Part shown: positions 53,101 through 54,146 of the stretch, one piece after another
Layout of the letters: the number at the start of each line of letters is the position of its first letter
Numbering within the stretch: position 1 is the first letter of the stretch
Source of the DNA: Ditylenchus dipsaci
Lineage: Eukaryota; Nematoda; Chromadorea; Rhabditida; Anguinidae
Assembly: GCA_004194705.1 (NCBI GenBank)
Contig: SADC01001341.1
Coordinates: 124,001 to 188,000, forward strand
Direction of reading: 5' to 3'
Length of the DNA stretch: 64,000 nt
Made by a program: the position numbers and the translations under genes
The notes under the pieces: generated by a model
Database searches by the model: none
The model's input: the letters and a program-made list of their open reading frames with translations, nothing else
What the model was told of the DNA's origin: nothing

Positions 53101-54146
53101 AGCAGTGGGATGAGTCACTTCAGCAAAGTCAGAGTCGACTTCCACAACATGAAGATCAATCGTTAGTTTATTTTAAGAGACGTATATAGCTAGGGCTTTT
53201 TCTTTTTTTGAAAGTTGTTTCTATTTTTTTTTTAGCTAATGATTTCACTTTTGCTCACACAGAACATGGAAACGCGGTCCCTTATGGTAGCGCCGGAGAT
53301 TGTTACAGCATGAGTGATTGTCCACAGGTATATTAAGAAAAGCAACTTTTCATTTAAAAAAAATAAATATCCTGCAGGGTCGATTTTCAATAGATCTCAG
53401 GTTGGACATTTTTTCTCAAATAATTATGGTTATACAGTTGACCCTTCCGACAACGTACACCCCTCAAGTTCCTTCCCGCCTAGGGCCCGACACTTTTTCT
53501 ACCTCAATTTTGAGGTCTTTTTGTGAACCTGATTCGTCAGTCTAGTCCCAAATATCGCAATGATTCTGATTTCGCCGATCGTTTTGCAAAAGATAATTTT
53601 AAAGCAAGACTCTCTTTTCAACGTACACTCACATCCAAAATAAATGTAAATTATTGAGTTCGGTTTTGAAATGCCAATGTTATCGTCTTTTGGAAAAATG
53701 ATCGGCAAAATCGGGATCCTAGTGATGTTTCCGACTGAACTGTCGAATCAGGCTGGCGAAAAAACTTCAAAATTAAAGTCAAAAATGTATCGGACTCTAG
53801 GCTGGAACAAACTTTTGGGTGTAAGTTGCCGGGATATTAATTACAAGTTCAGTGGTCGTTGCCAGTTTTTTCAAAAACTAACTATTTGAAACCCTAGATT
53901 GACTGGCCTTCGTGTTGTTGATGATTTGCAGTGGGTGGACCAGGGCTATCGCACAAGTTCACGCATTGAGCGATCTGAGGTAGCTTGATTTGTAAAAAAA
54001 ACGCCGAAAAACATGAAAAAATTGCAGAACAACGCGGTGATAGAGGACAATGTGGCGGCTACTGTGGCGAATGTGCTCCCGACAGATTCAAAGGACTTGT
54101 CATTGAAATAGACCAGAAGCAAAAGCCGAGCATTGGAGTTGGCTAA
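1790..54146 (+). CDS. GON-1/ADAMTS9-20-type metalloprotease, whole gene (57 exons)
   Basis: This is a single large ADAMTS gene. The domain order read from spliced exons is: N-terminal signal anchor, propeptide, furin site, reprolysin-type zinc protease, disintegrin-like/Cys-rich part, TSR1, Cys-rich and spacer, TSR2-18, GON. Proteases of this subfamily act in the extracellular matrix or at the cell surface; they cleave large proteoglycans, and the GON domain with many TSRs marks the GON-1/ADAMTS9/ADAMTS20 branch. Exon phases agree at nearly every junction. Summed exons give about 6.8 kb, near the size of GON-1. Introns range from about 45 bp to 12.7 kb, the large ones being filled with foldback elements. 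About eight 1-nt indels interrupt the frame (near 5999, 13453, about 13480-13520, 34546/34599, 34977, 52063-52072, 52612 and 53979/54028), each in conserved domain sequence. Identity of the gene is very secure; the first exon and the functional state of this allele are not. Confidence 0.93.
2690..3500. repeat. Two adjacent foldback elements
   Basis: Arms 2817-2998 and 3015-3204 are inverted copies (for example CCAGTTAGCGATG and CATCGCTAACTGA; GCTGAGATATGA and TCATATCTCAGC). Immediately after, 3214-3475 is a second palindrome (GGCTCTAAAGGGCCTTA against AAGGTCCTTTAGAGCC; CATCTAAAACGTGTAGAAAA mirrored). The second family recurs at 44820-45410, with CATCTAAAACGTGTA and the phrase GGCCGACCATT. Confidence 0.8.
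4355..5195. repeat. Pogo-like foldback with nested CCAAGGCA element
   Basis: The outer ends read CCCCCTCAAGTTCGTTCC (about 4352) and GGGAACGAACTTGAGGGGGTGAGCGTTATATAG (5148-5180), the palindromic family seen throughout the window. A second, smaller inverted repeat (TGCCTTGTTCCCTCC ... GGGACCAAGGCATATTTTGG, about 4440-4590) lies inside, and inverted arms continue at 4690-5130. No coding remnant was found. It lies in the intron between candidate exons 1 and 2. Confidence 0.65.
5798..6314 (+). CDS. ADAMTS propeptide, exons 2-3
   Basis: Exon 2 (5798-6049) follows an acceptor TTTAG and ends at a plausible donor GTG|GTCAGC. It is open in one frame to about 6000 (ending ...[12 protein letters not shown]) and in a second frame afterwards ([16 protein letters not shown]). 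One extra A in the AAAA run at 5999-6002 would join them, and the joined exon then fits the phase of exon 3. Exon 3 (6170-6314) starts [13 protein letters not shown] and contains the propeptide signature CVYMAQV...[13 protein letters not shown], matching the family pattern C-x-Y-x-G-x-V...S-x-V-x-L-C...G. It ends at donor GTG|GTCAGT in phase 0. Exon 3 is confident; exon 2 is probable. Confidence 0.75.
7025..7180 (+). repeat. Short iterated TTTGGTGGGGTAAAT words
   Basis: The word (T)TTGGTGGGGT(A/G)AAT recurs at least four times between 7058 and 7160 with variable spacing. A similar cluster (ATTTGGTGGAT/ATTTGGTGGAAT) lies at about 26340-26405. It resembles a diverged terminal region of a mobile element rather than a satellite. 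Confidence 0.5.
7560..10105. other. Intron stretch with diverged repeats, no gene
   Basis: Part of the 7.1-kb intron between exons 3 and 4. I see a pogo-family end fragment at about 7978-8010 (CTCAAGTTCGTTCCAGCG), three tandem words CAGTTAACTGTACATC at 8365-8410, C- and G-runs at about 8977-9065, and a foldback with GGTCCCCCAAGCTGATT and CAATTGAG-type words at about 9060-9300 that recurs at 63050-63715. Small ORFs at 9558-10123 have no recognisable motif. Confidence 0.45.
10103..10545. mobile_element. Pogo-like palindromic MITE, full length
   Basis: Left end TACAGTCCACCCTCGTTAAA and right end TTTAACGAGGGTGGACGTA are inverted copies. Inside come CAAGTTCGTTCCCACCTAGG and its mirrored form, then a central palindrome around GAGTACGCGCGGGTC. 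Ends of this kind with TA flanks are typical of non-autonomous pogo/Tigger-type Tc1-mariner elements. No transposase remnant is present. Confidence 0.8.
10553..10905. repeat. Foldback element
   Basis: Inverted arms run from about 10555 (TCTAATTTGAGAATTTGGCC) to about 10900 (GGCCAAATTCTAACATTA). Both arms contain ATCAACATGTAGCCCTGGATT-type sequence in opposite orientations. It abuts the pogo-like element on its left. Confidence 0.7.
10918..11102. mobile_element. Short pogo-like MITE
   Basis: The ends TACAGTCTAAGCTCTCTATAATGACGC and GTCGTTATAGAGAGCGTGGACTGTA are inverted, with internal repeats of CTCTTTATAACGAC. The same type recurs at 35894-36059, 51664-51837 and 56862-57034. Confidence 0.8.
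11147..12005. repeat. Nested foldbacks rich in CTTGACTTT words
   Basis: Arms 11150-11390 and 11400-11650 are inverted copies containing AAAGTCAAGGTCGTTTTTCTC and CAGAATTTCGATATGA-type sequence. A second inverted pair follows at about 11655-11985 (ATTTCTCTATTGATTCAG; TTTTGTAGCTGAGATATT). The two halves begin and end with CACACTTTGGGTCA-like sequence, suggesting one element inserted in another. Confidence 0.65.
12010..12175. mobile_element. Short MITE with CAGTCAACT...AGTTGACTG ends
   Basis: The element begins TACAGTCAACTTCCTCCATAG and ends AGGGAGTTGACTGTATA, with iterated CCGCCATAGT words between. It resembles the pogo-like MITEs but has its own interior. Confidence 0.6.
12360..13060. mobile_element. 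C-run-ended foldback element
   Basis: Left end GAGTATACCCCCCCCCAAAT and right end GGGGGGTATACTTTGGTAGCGCC are inverted. Inside are mirrored arms and a GC-rich core (GTGCGCGCATCTCTGAC ... GTTGCGCACACCCACATACC). Relatives: 39810-40522 and 55494-56207 share the same core, and 16025-16303, 27834-28078, 38306-38592 and 61372-61660 share the ends. Confidence 0.8.
13424..13811 (+). CDS. ADAMTS propeptide, exon 4
   Basis: After acceptor TTTCAG the exon reads [10 protein letters not shown], continuing directly from the preceding ...DRHGGV in phase 0. The next expected propeptide motif, [10 protein letters not shown], lies in a frame 1 nt off: the TTT run at 13453-13455 is one T too short. The frame returns before about 13520, giving a long open stretch with RRRR and the conserved PHLIYK motif, then Ser/Thr-rich linker and an FTNGT glycosylation site. 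Donor AAT AAA T|GTAAGT leaves one base, which completes the first codon of the catalytic exon at 26473, 12.66 kb downstream. Both indels are in places where the protein motif is unmistakable. Confidence 0.85.
13900..14170. repeat. Foldback with GCCTTGGTCCCTCCTG ends
   Basis: The left end GCCTTGGTCCCTCCTGTTGT is mirrored by ACAACAGGGGGACCAAGC at about 14150-14170, with an inner GGGACCAAAGC. Related ends occur at 4440, 36440, 50060, 61735 and 31005. It begins about 90 nt after exon 4. Confidence 0.65.
14454..14613. mobile_element. CCGTA-family MITE
   Basis: Ends TACCGTAAATGTTCTAATAGA and TTATTAGAACATCTACGGTA are inverted and bounded by TA. The interior contains the family phrase TTTCAGAGTTAAGGCCATTTCTGA. 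Confidence 0.8.
15040..15265. repeat. Palindrome of GTCGAAAGTCGAAAGG
   Basis: Arms 15041-15110 (GTTGTCGACTTTCGACTTTTAAG and onward) and 15190-15262 are inverted copies with a mirrored AGGTCGAAATTTTTT. The spacer also pairs in part. Noncoding. Confidence 0.75.
16025..16303. mobile_element. C-run-ended MITE
   Basis: Left end GACGCTACTGTCATATACCCC with a 15-C run and right end GTATATTACAGTAGCGCC are inverted. The middle repeats CCTAAGGCC/CCTAAGCCTAA words. Same family as 38306-38592 and 61372-61660. Confidence 0.75.
16388..16760. mobile_element. tRNA-headed element, half copy, with nested CCGTATT MITE
   Basis: After GGCATTTAGGTTTC comes a tRNA-like head with box A-like TGGCGCAGTGCGT (about 16430) and box B-like GGTTCGACCCC (16482). 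Then comes the shared tail TAGGGGTAATTTGAGTCGCTGATTCCGAATCTGGCGTCGAA. The second half expected from other copies is replaced at 16583-16744 by a CCGTATTTTCTCTATTAA...TTAATAGAGAAAATACGG element. Confidence 0.7.
16838..17070. mobile_element. Pogo-like MITE
   Basis: Left CGAACCTCGACAAGCCGTCA with CGAGTTCGTTCCGGCCTAGG, right CCTAGGCGGGAACGAAGTCG then AAGGCTTATCGAGGTTCGACTGTA. A direct internal repeat of the left tip (AACCTCGATAAGCCGTCACC, 16920) suggests an internal deletion. Confidence 0.75.
17529..17748. mobile_element. CCGTATT-family MITE
   Basis: Ends TACCGTATTTCCTCTAATAGAG and CTATTAGAGAAAATACGGTA are inverted with TA at both borders. The interior has the mirrored phrases GGTGGCTTTATTTTT and GAGGGTGGCTCTATT. 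Confidence 0.8.
18787..19490 (-). pseudogene. Copy 1 of duplicated three-exon gene end (frame broken)
   Basis: Exons on the minus strand are 19490-19325 ([37 protein letters not shown]), 19080-18976 ([35 protein letters not shown]) and 18927-18787 ([13 protein letters not shown], ending LVLIP and TAA). All three have canonical splice sites, with donors GTAAG. Compared with copy 2 the first exon lacks two single bases (GGTGG for GGGTGG, and one in AAATACTCG), which breaks the frame across the first intron. The family is not recognised. A TTTATT (AATAAA on the minus strand) lies about 35 nt after the stop. Confidence 0.65.
19565..19725 (+). repeat. Tandem repeat of AAAAATCCCCC units
   Basis: About 14 imperfect units of AAAAATCCCCC with an alternating 2-3 nt spacer (GT, AGC, AC, AGT) run head to tail, starting right at the edge of duplicated copy 1. 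On the minus strand this reads as GGDFxWGIF-type peptides, which explains two ORFs there; I regard these as noncoding. Unit length drifts from 10 to 12 nt. Confidence 0.85.
20205..21200. mobile_element. 1-kb foldback with CCTAGGTGGTGG-rich ends and CACTTGGT arms
   Basis: The left edge (20215-20440) is built of words such as GTACCTAGGTAGGAGTACC and GGTGGTGGTAC; the right edge (21065-21185) contains their inverted forms. Inner arms are mirrored over about 300 bp (GTTCCAAAACTTGTTTTC against GAAAACAAGTTTTGGAACC; AAGATGGGTTGACAG mirrored), around a centre at about 20765. The inner part, ATGCTGAAGATGG...GACCACTTGG, recurs in the element at 31610-33440. Confidence 0.8.
21555..21720 (+). repeat. Iterated AAACGGTTTGAA words
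   Basis: About ten imperfect units of (A)AACGGTTTG(A) occur in the stretch, some in inverted form (AAACGATTTGTTCAAACGG). The cluster ends next to the second copy of the segmental duplication. Confidence 0.7.
22335..23039 (-). CDS. Copy 2 of duplicated three-exon gene end (open), unknown family
   Basis: Minus-strand exons are 23039-22872 (56 codons, beginning [17 protein letters not shown]), 22628-22524 (35 codons, [17 protein letters not shown]...) and 22475-22335 (46 codons and a TGA stop). All three have phase-0 boundaries, TTTTTAG/TTTTTCAG/TTTTGCAG acceptors and GTAAG donors, and stay open throughout. The first exon begins after a splice acceptor, so 5' exons are missing: this is the 3' end of a larger gene, or it starts at the internal Met. 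No domain is recognised; it looks soluble, helical and charged. A minus-strand AATAAA follows the stop. It lies antisense in the protease intron. Confidence 0.6.
23737..23898. mobile_element. CCGTAA-family MITE
   Basis: Ends TACCGTAAATTCTCTAATTA and ATAATTAGAGGATTTACGGTA are inverted with TA borders. The interior carries TCAATCAAAAATGACCCTAACTCTGAAAT, the family core in the other orientation. Confidence 0.8.
24045..24345. repeat. Cluster of GATATCCG palindromes
   Basis: At least ten copies of GATATCCGAAA or its inverse CGGATATCCG occur in 300 bp, arranged as two blocks that mirror each other around about 24190. The local fold would be a multi-arm hairpin. No coding meaning; the peptide ORFs there are by-products. 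Confidence 0.8.
24480..24630 (-). other. tRNA-like sequence, minus strand
   Basis: On the minus strand from about 24610 to 24540 there is a box A-like GACGCGGTGGGTAAAGCG and a box B-like GGTTTCGATTCC about 45 nt later. No clean acceptor stem or anticodon loop could be folded by eye, so this is a tRNA-derived fragment rather than a tRNA gene. Confidence 0.45.
24827..25685. mobile_element. tRNA-headed inverted dimer carrying two CCGTATT insertions
   Basis: The outer element begins GAGGAGGGGGAAAGCCATTTA and ends GGCTTTTCCCCTCCTTTAA. At TA in CATTTA|GG two CCGTATT-family elements (24855-25119 and 25114-25360) are inserted; they share a terminus. After them the outer element resumes (GGTTGAAAAAGTGGCC). 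It holds two tRNA-like heads facing each other: GCGCAGTGCGTAAGCG ... GGTTCGATCCC on + (25385-25445) and their counterpart on - (25635-25565). The middle is TAATTTGGGTGGCTGATTCC. Confidence 0.8.
25820..26055. repeat. Iterated GGCACCGG words
   Basis: About twelve GGCACCGG or inverted CCGGTGCC words in 230 bp, with a related stretch at 24765-24820 (GGCACTGGTACCAACAC). It looks like a degenerate foldback in which the tRNA-headed element was inserted. Confidence 0.6.
26185..26265 (+). repeat. Tandem CCGTTGCTAATTGA units
   Basis: Five units of (CA)CCGTTGCTAA(T/C)TGA in a row, two of 14 bp and three of about 18 bp. The related phrase GTTAGCGATGG/CATCGCTAACTGA occurs in the palindrome at 2817-3204. 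Confidence 0.85.
26473..29445 (+). CDS. ADAMTS furin site and zinc metalloprotease domain, exons 5-10
   Basis: Exons are 26473-26618, 26670-26753, 27255-27394, 27454-27542, 29195-29344 and 29400-29445; all phases match. Exon 5 carries the proprotein convertase site RSRR|S (26496-26507) and the domain start [13 protein letters not shown]. Later exons give [41 protein letters not shown] and the zinc site [13 protein letters not shown] (HExxHxxxxxHD, with three histidine ligands and the catalytic glutamate). They also give the Met-turn IMAP and the closing segment NPWSWSPCS. All key catalytic residues are present, so the encoded domain looks enzymatically competent. The 1.65-kb intron before exon 9 holds two foldback elements. 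Confidence 0.96.
26784..27232. mobile_element. Pogo-like palindromic MITE, full length
   Basis: Left AAAGTCGACGCTCGTAATAACG with AAGTTCGTTCCCGCCTAGGG; right CCTAGGCGGAAACGAACTTTTG then TATATCGAGAGGCGACTGTA. The arms mirror each other over more than 150 bp. It ends only 22 nt before catalytic exon 7, so it nearly fills that intron. Confidence 0.85.
27720..28226. mobile_element. CCGTATT element with nested C-run element
   Basis: Outer ends TACCGTATTTCCTCTAATAG and CTATTAGAGAAACTACGGTA. Inside, at 27834-28078, an element with ends CTACTATAGAATACCCC and GGGGTATTCCATAGTAGCG interrupts the outer arms, which continue on both sides (GAGACCTATATCTCAGCCC ... AACCTTGAGATCGACC). Confidence 0.8.
28245..28325 (+). 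other. tRNA-like sequence, plus strand
   Basis: GTTAGTGCAGTGGTAAAG (box A-like) and GGTTCGGATTCC (box B-like) are about 40 nt apart, preceded by GGAACTT. The arms do not form a complete cloverleaf by eye. Probably a tRNA-derived SINE head or tRNA pseudogene. Confidence 0.45.
28545..29045. repeat. Near-perfect foldback, about 240-bp arms
   Basis: Arm 28600-28830 (GAGCCTAAAGCCGCTTTCAC, GTGCGCGACCCGGCTTCC, ATTTTAGATAAAAATGACCA) is mirrored by 28855-29045. The centre carries iterated TGTCAGACTGAG words. Located between catalytic exons 8 and 9. Confidence 0.85.
29499..34879 (+). CDS. ADAMTS disintegrin-like and Cys-rich segment before TSR1, exons 11-16
   Basis: Exons are 29499-29611 (CILDQP ... 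[10 protein letters not shown]), 34504-34546 (CQFVFG), 34599-34625 (PTCRRLWCS), 34682-34722 ([13 protein letters not shown]), 34774-34809 ([11 protein letters not shown]) and 34859-34879 (WCHRGQC). Together they follow the family order QC-x-x-FG ... C-x-x-LWC ... GC-x-T-x-x-x-P-x-A-D-GT-x-C. At the 34546/34599 junction the spacing demands a Trp codon (VHIW-PTC), but the canonical GT and AG leave the frame one base short. Either one base is missing or a noncanonical splice is used. A 4.9-kb intron full of nested elements splits the QQ|C codon. Confidence 0.9.
29693..32297. mobile_element. 2.6-kb nested composite inside a CCGTATT element
   Basis: Outer ends TACCGTATTTGCTCTAATAG (29693) and TAATTAGAGACAATACGGTA (32297). 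Next, the outer arms match in inverted orientation: ATCATTCTGTCAAAAACTGT near 29930 against ACAGTTTTTGACAGAATGAT near 32150. Within lies an element with arms 30030-30083 and 30838-30890 (TTTTCAAAACGCCCGAAAG). It contains a GGTTAACCGACC palindrome and a minus-strand tRNA-like head (about 30825-30735). Further in, 31260-31640 shows ACCTGG/GTGGTCGTCCACTTGG sequence related to 33100-33440. Confidence 0.7.
30250..30535. repeat. GGTTAACCGACC palindrome cluster
   Basis: TAGAGTAGTTCACGGTCGGTTAA at 30250 is mirrored by TTAACCGACCGTGAACTACTCTA at 30511-30533. The interior is dense in ACCGAAAACCGGGTA units. Ends TAGAGTAGTTCACGG are precise, so this is probably a small hAT-like MITE. Confidence 0.75.
32462..34487. 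mobile_element. 2-kb foldback element with ordered internal repeats
   Basis: Outer ends ACAGGGTGGCCAAGAAATTTGGCC (first 20 bases diagnostic) and GGCCGAATTTCTTGGGCCAGCCTGT are inverted. Next inward are iterated TTTGCTAAG units (32690-32850), mirrored by CTTAGCAAA units (34130-34320), including four tandem 30-bp units of CTTAACAAAAAATTCTTAGC-type sequence. Then come CCACTTGG arms (33120-33160 against 33415-33440) around a 200-bp palindrome. B-box-like GGTTCGAATCC (33452) and its inverted counterpart (33000) flank the centre. It occupies most of the intron before exon 12. Confidence 0.8.
34933..35060 (+). CDS. ADAMTS TSR1, exon 17
   Basis: The exon continues the linker ([16 protein letters not shown]) and then gives the first thrombospondin type 1 repeat, [19 protein letters not shown]. 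The linker and the repeat are in different frames. The G run at 34977-34981 has five G; six would restore the expected DGNWGEWKPW junction. Donor CCTGG|GTACTT at 35061 leaves two bases that join correctly to the next exon ([10 protein letters not shown]). The central TSR is characteristic of every ADAMTS and usually helps secretion and substrate binding. Confidence 0.93.
35083..35876. mobile_element. hAT-like 794-bp near-perfect palindrome with 8-bp target duplication
   Basis: The element starts TAGAGATAGAAACGCC and ends GGCGTTTCTATCTCTA; the two arms of about 395 bp look almost identical. The 8-bp GTTGTTTC flanks it on both sides (35075-35082 and 35877-35884), which fits a hAT-type target duplication and TA-G-start ends. 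It inserted 22 nt after the TSR1 exon. No transposase is encoded. Confidence 0.9.
35894..36059. mobile_element. Short pogo-like MITE
   Basis: Ends TACAGTCGACCATAAGGGAC and GTCCCTTATGGAGAGCGTCGACTGTA, with internal CTCTCTATAAGGGAC repeats. It ends about 20 nt before exon 18. Confidence 0.85.
36079..39193 (+). CDS. ADAMTS Cys-rich and spacer domains, exons 18-25
   Basis: Exons are 36079-36260, 37550-37616, 37662-37734, 37892-38065, 38110-38149, 38206-38291, 39021-39072 and 39123-39193. The series begins [17 protein letters not shown], ending TSR1. It then gives the Cys-rich motifs [43 protein letters not shown] and the spacer: [59 protein letters not shown] and [15 protein letters not shown]. 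The donor of exon 24 is inside AGTG|GTCGGT, chosen because only it gives the conserved GSGPLK. This domain set is diagnostic for ADAMTS and usually mediates substrate recognition. No frame break was found here. Confidence 0.95.
36260..37549. other. Repeat-filled intron before exon 19
   Basis: Contains a foldback with arms at about 36755-36960 and 36995-37190 (CTTTCTGCCCGCTTTTTTGA against TCAAAAAAGCGGGCAGAAAG; GAATCCGAATTTATTTACAG mirrored). It also has fragments with CCTTGGTCCCCCAAG (36490) and GTCGAAAACACGATTT (37210). No gene seen. Confidence 0.6.
38306..38592. mobile_element. C-run-ended MITE next to CCGTATT-type ends
   Basis: GCTACTGTGATATACCCCC at the left and GGGGTTTATTTGGCGGTAGCGTCG at the right are inverted. 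A CTGTATTCTCTCTAATAGA / TCTATTAAAGATAATACGG pair then spans 38593-38993, suggesting one element beside or within another. Confidence 0.65.
39247..41291 (+). CDS. ADAMTS TSR2 and atypical TSR3, exons 26-29
   Basis: Exons are 39247-39355, 40538-40664, 41035-41094 and 41147-41291. TSR2 has [18 protein letters not shown] followed by CFDAVINR and a conserved closing CNVDC. TSR3 starts [20 protein letters not shown] and lacks the usual CSxxCG core, yet keeps the later cysteines (EEECL ... PPCRGNC). The next repeat begins RRWAYSEW. Splice phases agree across all four exons, so the odd TSR3 is not a frame artefact that I can see. Two large introns contain palindromic elements, one a tRNA-headed inverted dimer at 40676-41018. 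Confidence 0.9.
39420..39800. repeat. Foldback element in intron after exon 26
   Basis: Arms 39425-39555 and 39575-39720 are inverted: CTCGGCCGATTTTTTTCTG against AAAAAAATCCCGGCCGAGAA; TAAAAATACGTTTATTTATT mirrored. Its right arm continues into a reading frame that has no meaning. Confidence 0.7.
39810..40522. mobile_element. C-run-ended foldback, 0.7-kb type
   Basis: Ends GACGCTACTTGCATATACCCC and GGGGTATATGCAAGTAGCACC. Core GTAAGTGAGTGCGCGCATCTC ... GAGATGCGCACACCCACATACC, the same as at 12360-13060 and 55494-56207. It ends about 15 nt before the acceptor of exon 27. Confidence 0.85.
40676..41018. mobile_element. tRNA-headed inverted dimer
   Basis: Plus-strand head: TGGCGCAGTGGGTAAGCG (40706) and GGTTCGAACCC (40757). 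Minus-strand head: the same boxes reversed at 40970-40950 and 40918-40905. The two face inward around GGGTCGCTGATTCCGAATC. The edges carry TTTAAAGCCATTTAGG and AAATGGCTCCCCCCTCTTTAA. Placed between exons 27 and 28. Confidence 0.85.
41311..41548. mobile_element. CCGTATT-family MITE
   Basis: Ends TACCGTATTTCCTCTAATTG and CAATTAGAGGAAATACGGTA, TA-bounded, filling most of the intron between exons 29 and 30. Confidence 0.85.
41600..42417 (+). CDS. ADAMTS TSR4-TSR8 (part), exons 30-33
   Basis: Exons are 41600-41679, 41721-41811, 41866-42016 and 42065-42417. They encode CSESCGTGG (TSR4), [16 protein letters not shown] (TSR5), [16 protein letters not shown] (TSR6), [13 protein letters not shown] (TSR7) and the start of TSR8, WKAAEWSD. 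Each repeat keeps the six-cysteine pattern and the Trp ladder used for C-mannosylation. Introns are only 41-54 bp, apart from those flanked by repeats. In TSR7 the expected CG after CSVSC is replaced by CMDG. Confidence 0.95.
42497..44081 (+). CDS. ADAMTS TSR8-TSR12, exons 34-38
   Basis: Exons are 42497-42577, 42862-43047, 43107-43391, 43435-43647 and 43954-44081. They encode CSVSCGAG (TSR8), [16 protein letters not shown] (TSR9), [16 protein letters not shown] (TSR10), [16 protein letters not shown] (TSR11), [16 protein letters not shown] (TSR12) and the close [10 protein letters not shown]. Exons 34, 37 and 38 start in phase 0 exactly at the first cysteine of the CSxxC core. A Pro/Lys linker, [12 protein letters not shown], precedes TSR10. 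All phases agree. Confidence 0.95.
44142..45740 (+). CDS. ADAMTS TSR13 and TSR14 start, exons 39-40
   Basis: Exon 39 (44142-44163) is a 22-nt microexon encoding WKMGPWTH. Exon 40 (45480-45740) gives [16 protein letters not shown], the end of TSR13, then a Ser/Thr-rich linker and the next repeat start [10 protein letters not shown]. The intron between them (1.3 kb) holds a foldback element at 44260-44700. The donor after GGAGTTCG at 45741 is GTTAGT. The ORF that reads past it into 45923 is intronic read-through. Confidence 0.93.
44240..44715. repeat. Foldback with GGGCCTGACCTCTTCCTAC arms
   Basis: Outer part AGACCCACGAACTAACTGTAG / CTACAGTTAATTCGTGGGTCT; inner arms AAAGGGCCTGACCTCTTCC / GGAAGAGGTCAGGCCCTTT; centre CAGGCCTAGTTTTG. 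A second copy of the inner element is at 47078-47313, itself nested in another pair (46975-47455). Confidence 0.8.
44815..45415. repeat. Composite foldback related to 3214-3475
   Basis: CTGGCTCAAATCGGCCCAAAATGATG at the left (first 20 bases diagnostic) is mirrored by CATCATTTTGGGTCAATTTG at 45362-45381. Inside are CATCTAAAACGTGTAAAAAA and the GTGCGCATCTC...GAGATGCGCAC-like core shared with the C-run elements. Confidence 0.65.
46188..46635. mobile_element. Element with GGGTAATCCTTTTTTC ends and GGGGCAAATATACTTT units
   Basis: Ends GGGTAATTCTTTTTTTCTGG and CCAGAAAAAAGGATTACCC are inverted. The left half holds about eight units like TTTTTGGGGCAAATATAC, the right half the inverted units. Related fragments lie at 48175-48200 and 48485-48525 around a TGTAGCACAAAAAG palindrome. 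Confidence 0.75.
46830..47570. repeat. Nested foldbacks in the intron before exon 41
   Basis: Inner element 47078-47313 (GGGCCTGACCTCTTCC/GGAAGAGGTCAGGCCC) lies within another pair, 46980-47455 (AAAGGGCCATTGCC ... GGCAATGGCCTTTAA). A lone CCGTATT-type right end sits at 47548-47562. Confidence 0.65.
47960..48545. mobile_element. Pogo-like end with nested GGGGCAAAT element
   Basis: AGTCGACTCGCGATGTAGCAT and AAAGTTCGTTCCCGCCTAGG mark a pogo-like left part (about 47960-48010). The following 48170-48525 has mirrored arms (GATGACATTATTATGTAG-like; TGCGATCATCGATATTTC) ending AAAAAGGATTACCC. The right pogo part may be the TCGGACCGTAGCGGGAAAG fragment at 49120. Confidence 0.5.
48677..49027. mobile_element. 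tRNA-headed inverted dimer
   Basis: Left edge CTTAAAGGAGGGGGAAAGC, right edge GCTTTTCCCCCTCCTTTAA. Plus head GACGCAGTGCGTAAGCG ... GGTTCGATCCC; minus head TGGCGCAGTGGATAG ... GGTTCGATCTC. The middle reads TTTTGACGCCAGATTCGGAATC, opposite in orientation to other copies. Confidence 0.85.
49721..51078 (+). CDS. ADAMTS TSR14-TSR16, exons 41-45
   Basis: Exons are 49721-49874 ([16 protein letters not shown]), 49921-49934 (a 14-nt microexon giving SKWSS), 50748-50843 ([16 protein letters not shown]), 50899-50976 ([18 protein letters not shown]) and 51026-51078 ([16 protein letters not shown]). All phases agree. TSR16 has CIDPC instead of the usual CSxxCG. The acceptor of exon 43 lies only about 9 nt downstream of the CACCCTG terminus of a mobile element. 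The 4-kb intron before exon 41 is filled with repeats. Confidence 0.93.
49976..50738. mobile_element. Foldback ending at a splice acceptor
   Basis: Ends CAGGGTGTTTTAAGGAATTC and GAATTTCTTGAAACACCCTG are inverted. Inside, another inverted pair (GGGGCCCTAGGGTTCTGGCGA-like arms at 50140-50320) and AGGCTTAGGC words. The right end is only about 9 nt before exon 43. Confidence 0.75.
51470..51570 (-). other. tRNA-like sequence, minus strand
   Basis: Minus strand 51571 to 51500: box A-like GGTGGCTCAGTGCG, box B-like GGTTCGATTCC, spacing about 45 nt. The stems are imperfect; probably a tRNA-derived repeat head, not a working tRNA. Confidence 0.4.
51664..51837. mobile_element. Short pogo-like MITE
   Basis: Ends TACAGTCGACGCTCTTCATAAC and GTTATGGAGAGCGTCGACTGTA are inverted; iterated GTCCGTTATNGAGAGC inside. 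In the intron before exon 46. Confidence 0.85.
52016..52687 (+). CDS. ADAMTS TSR16 end to TSR18, exons 46-50
   Basis: Exons are 52016-52110, 52156-52177, 52228-52424, 52473-52494 and 52553-52687. They encode KRAASRMC ... [28 protein letters not shown] (TSR17), [15 protein letters not shown] (TSR18) and the close [20 protein letters not shown]. Two breaks occur: one base is missing between ...NSTVTP and IKRKC (52063-52072), and one between CLDKQ and GERIARDQC (GG at 52612-52613 where GGG is expected). The cysteine spacing on each side of both breaks matches a normal TSR. Two exons are 22 nt long. Confidence 0.92.
52734..54146 (+). CDS. ADAMTS GON domain and stop, exons 51-57
   Basis: Exons are 52734-52802, 52857-52971, 53025-53161, 53236-53327, 53378-53400 (23 nt), 53898-53979 and 54028-54146. 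They encode [99 protein letters not shown] and the diagnostic [18 protein letters not shown], ending at TAA 54144-54146. The GON domain is found only in the ADAMTS9/20/GON-1 branch. The last junction (53979/54028) is one base short of the frame that carries CGGYCGEC, so a base is missing or the splice is unusual. A pogo-like element fills the intron 53401-53897. Confidence 0.95.
53437..53870. mobile_element. Pogo-like MITE, diverged
   Basis: Left TACAGTTGACCCTTCCGACAA with CAAGTTCCTTCCCGCCTAGG; right CTAGGCTGGAACAAACTTTT and GTAAGTTGCCGGGATATTAA. Arms mirrored (CGATTTCGCCGATCGTTTTG against AAAATGATCGGCAAAATCGG). It splits the GON domain between exons 55 and 56. Confidence 0.75.
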
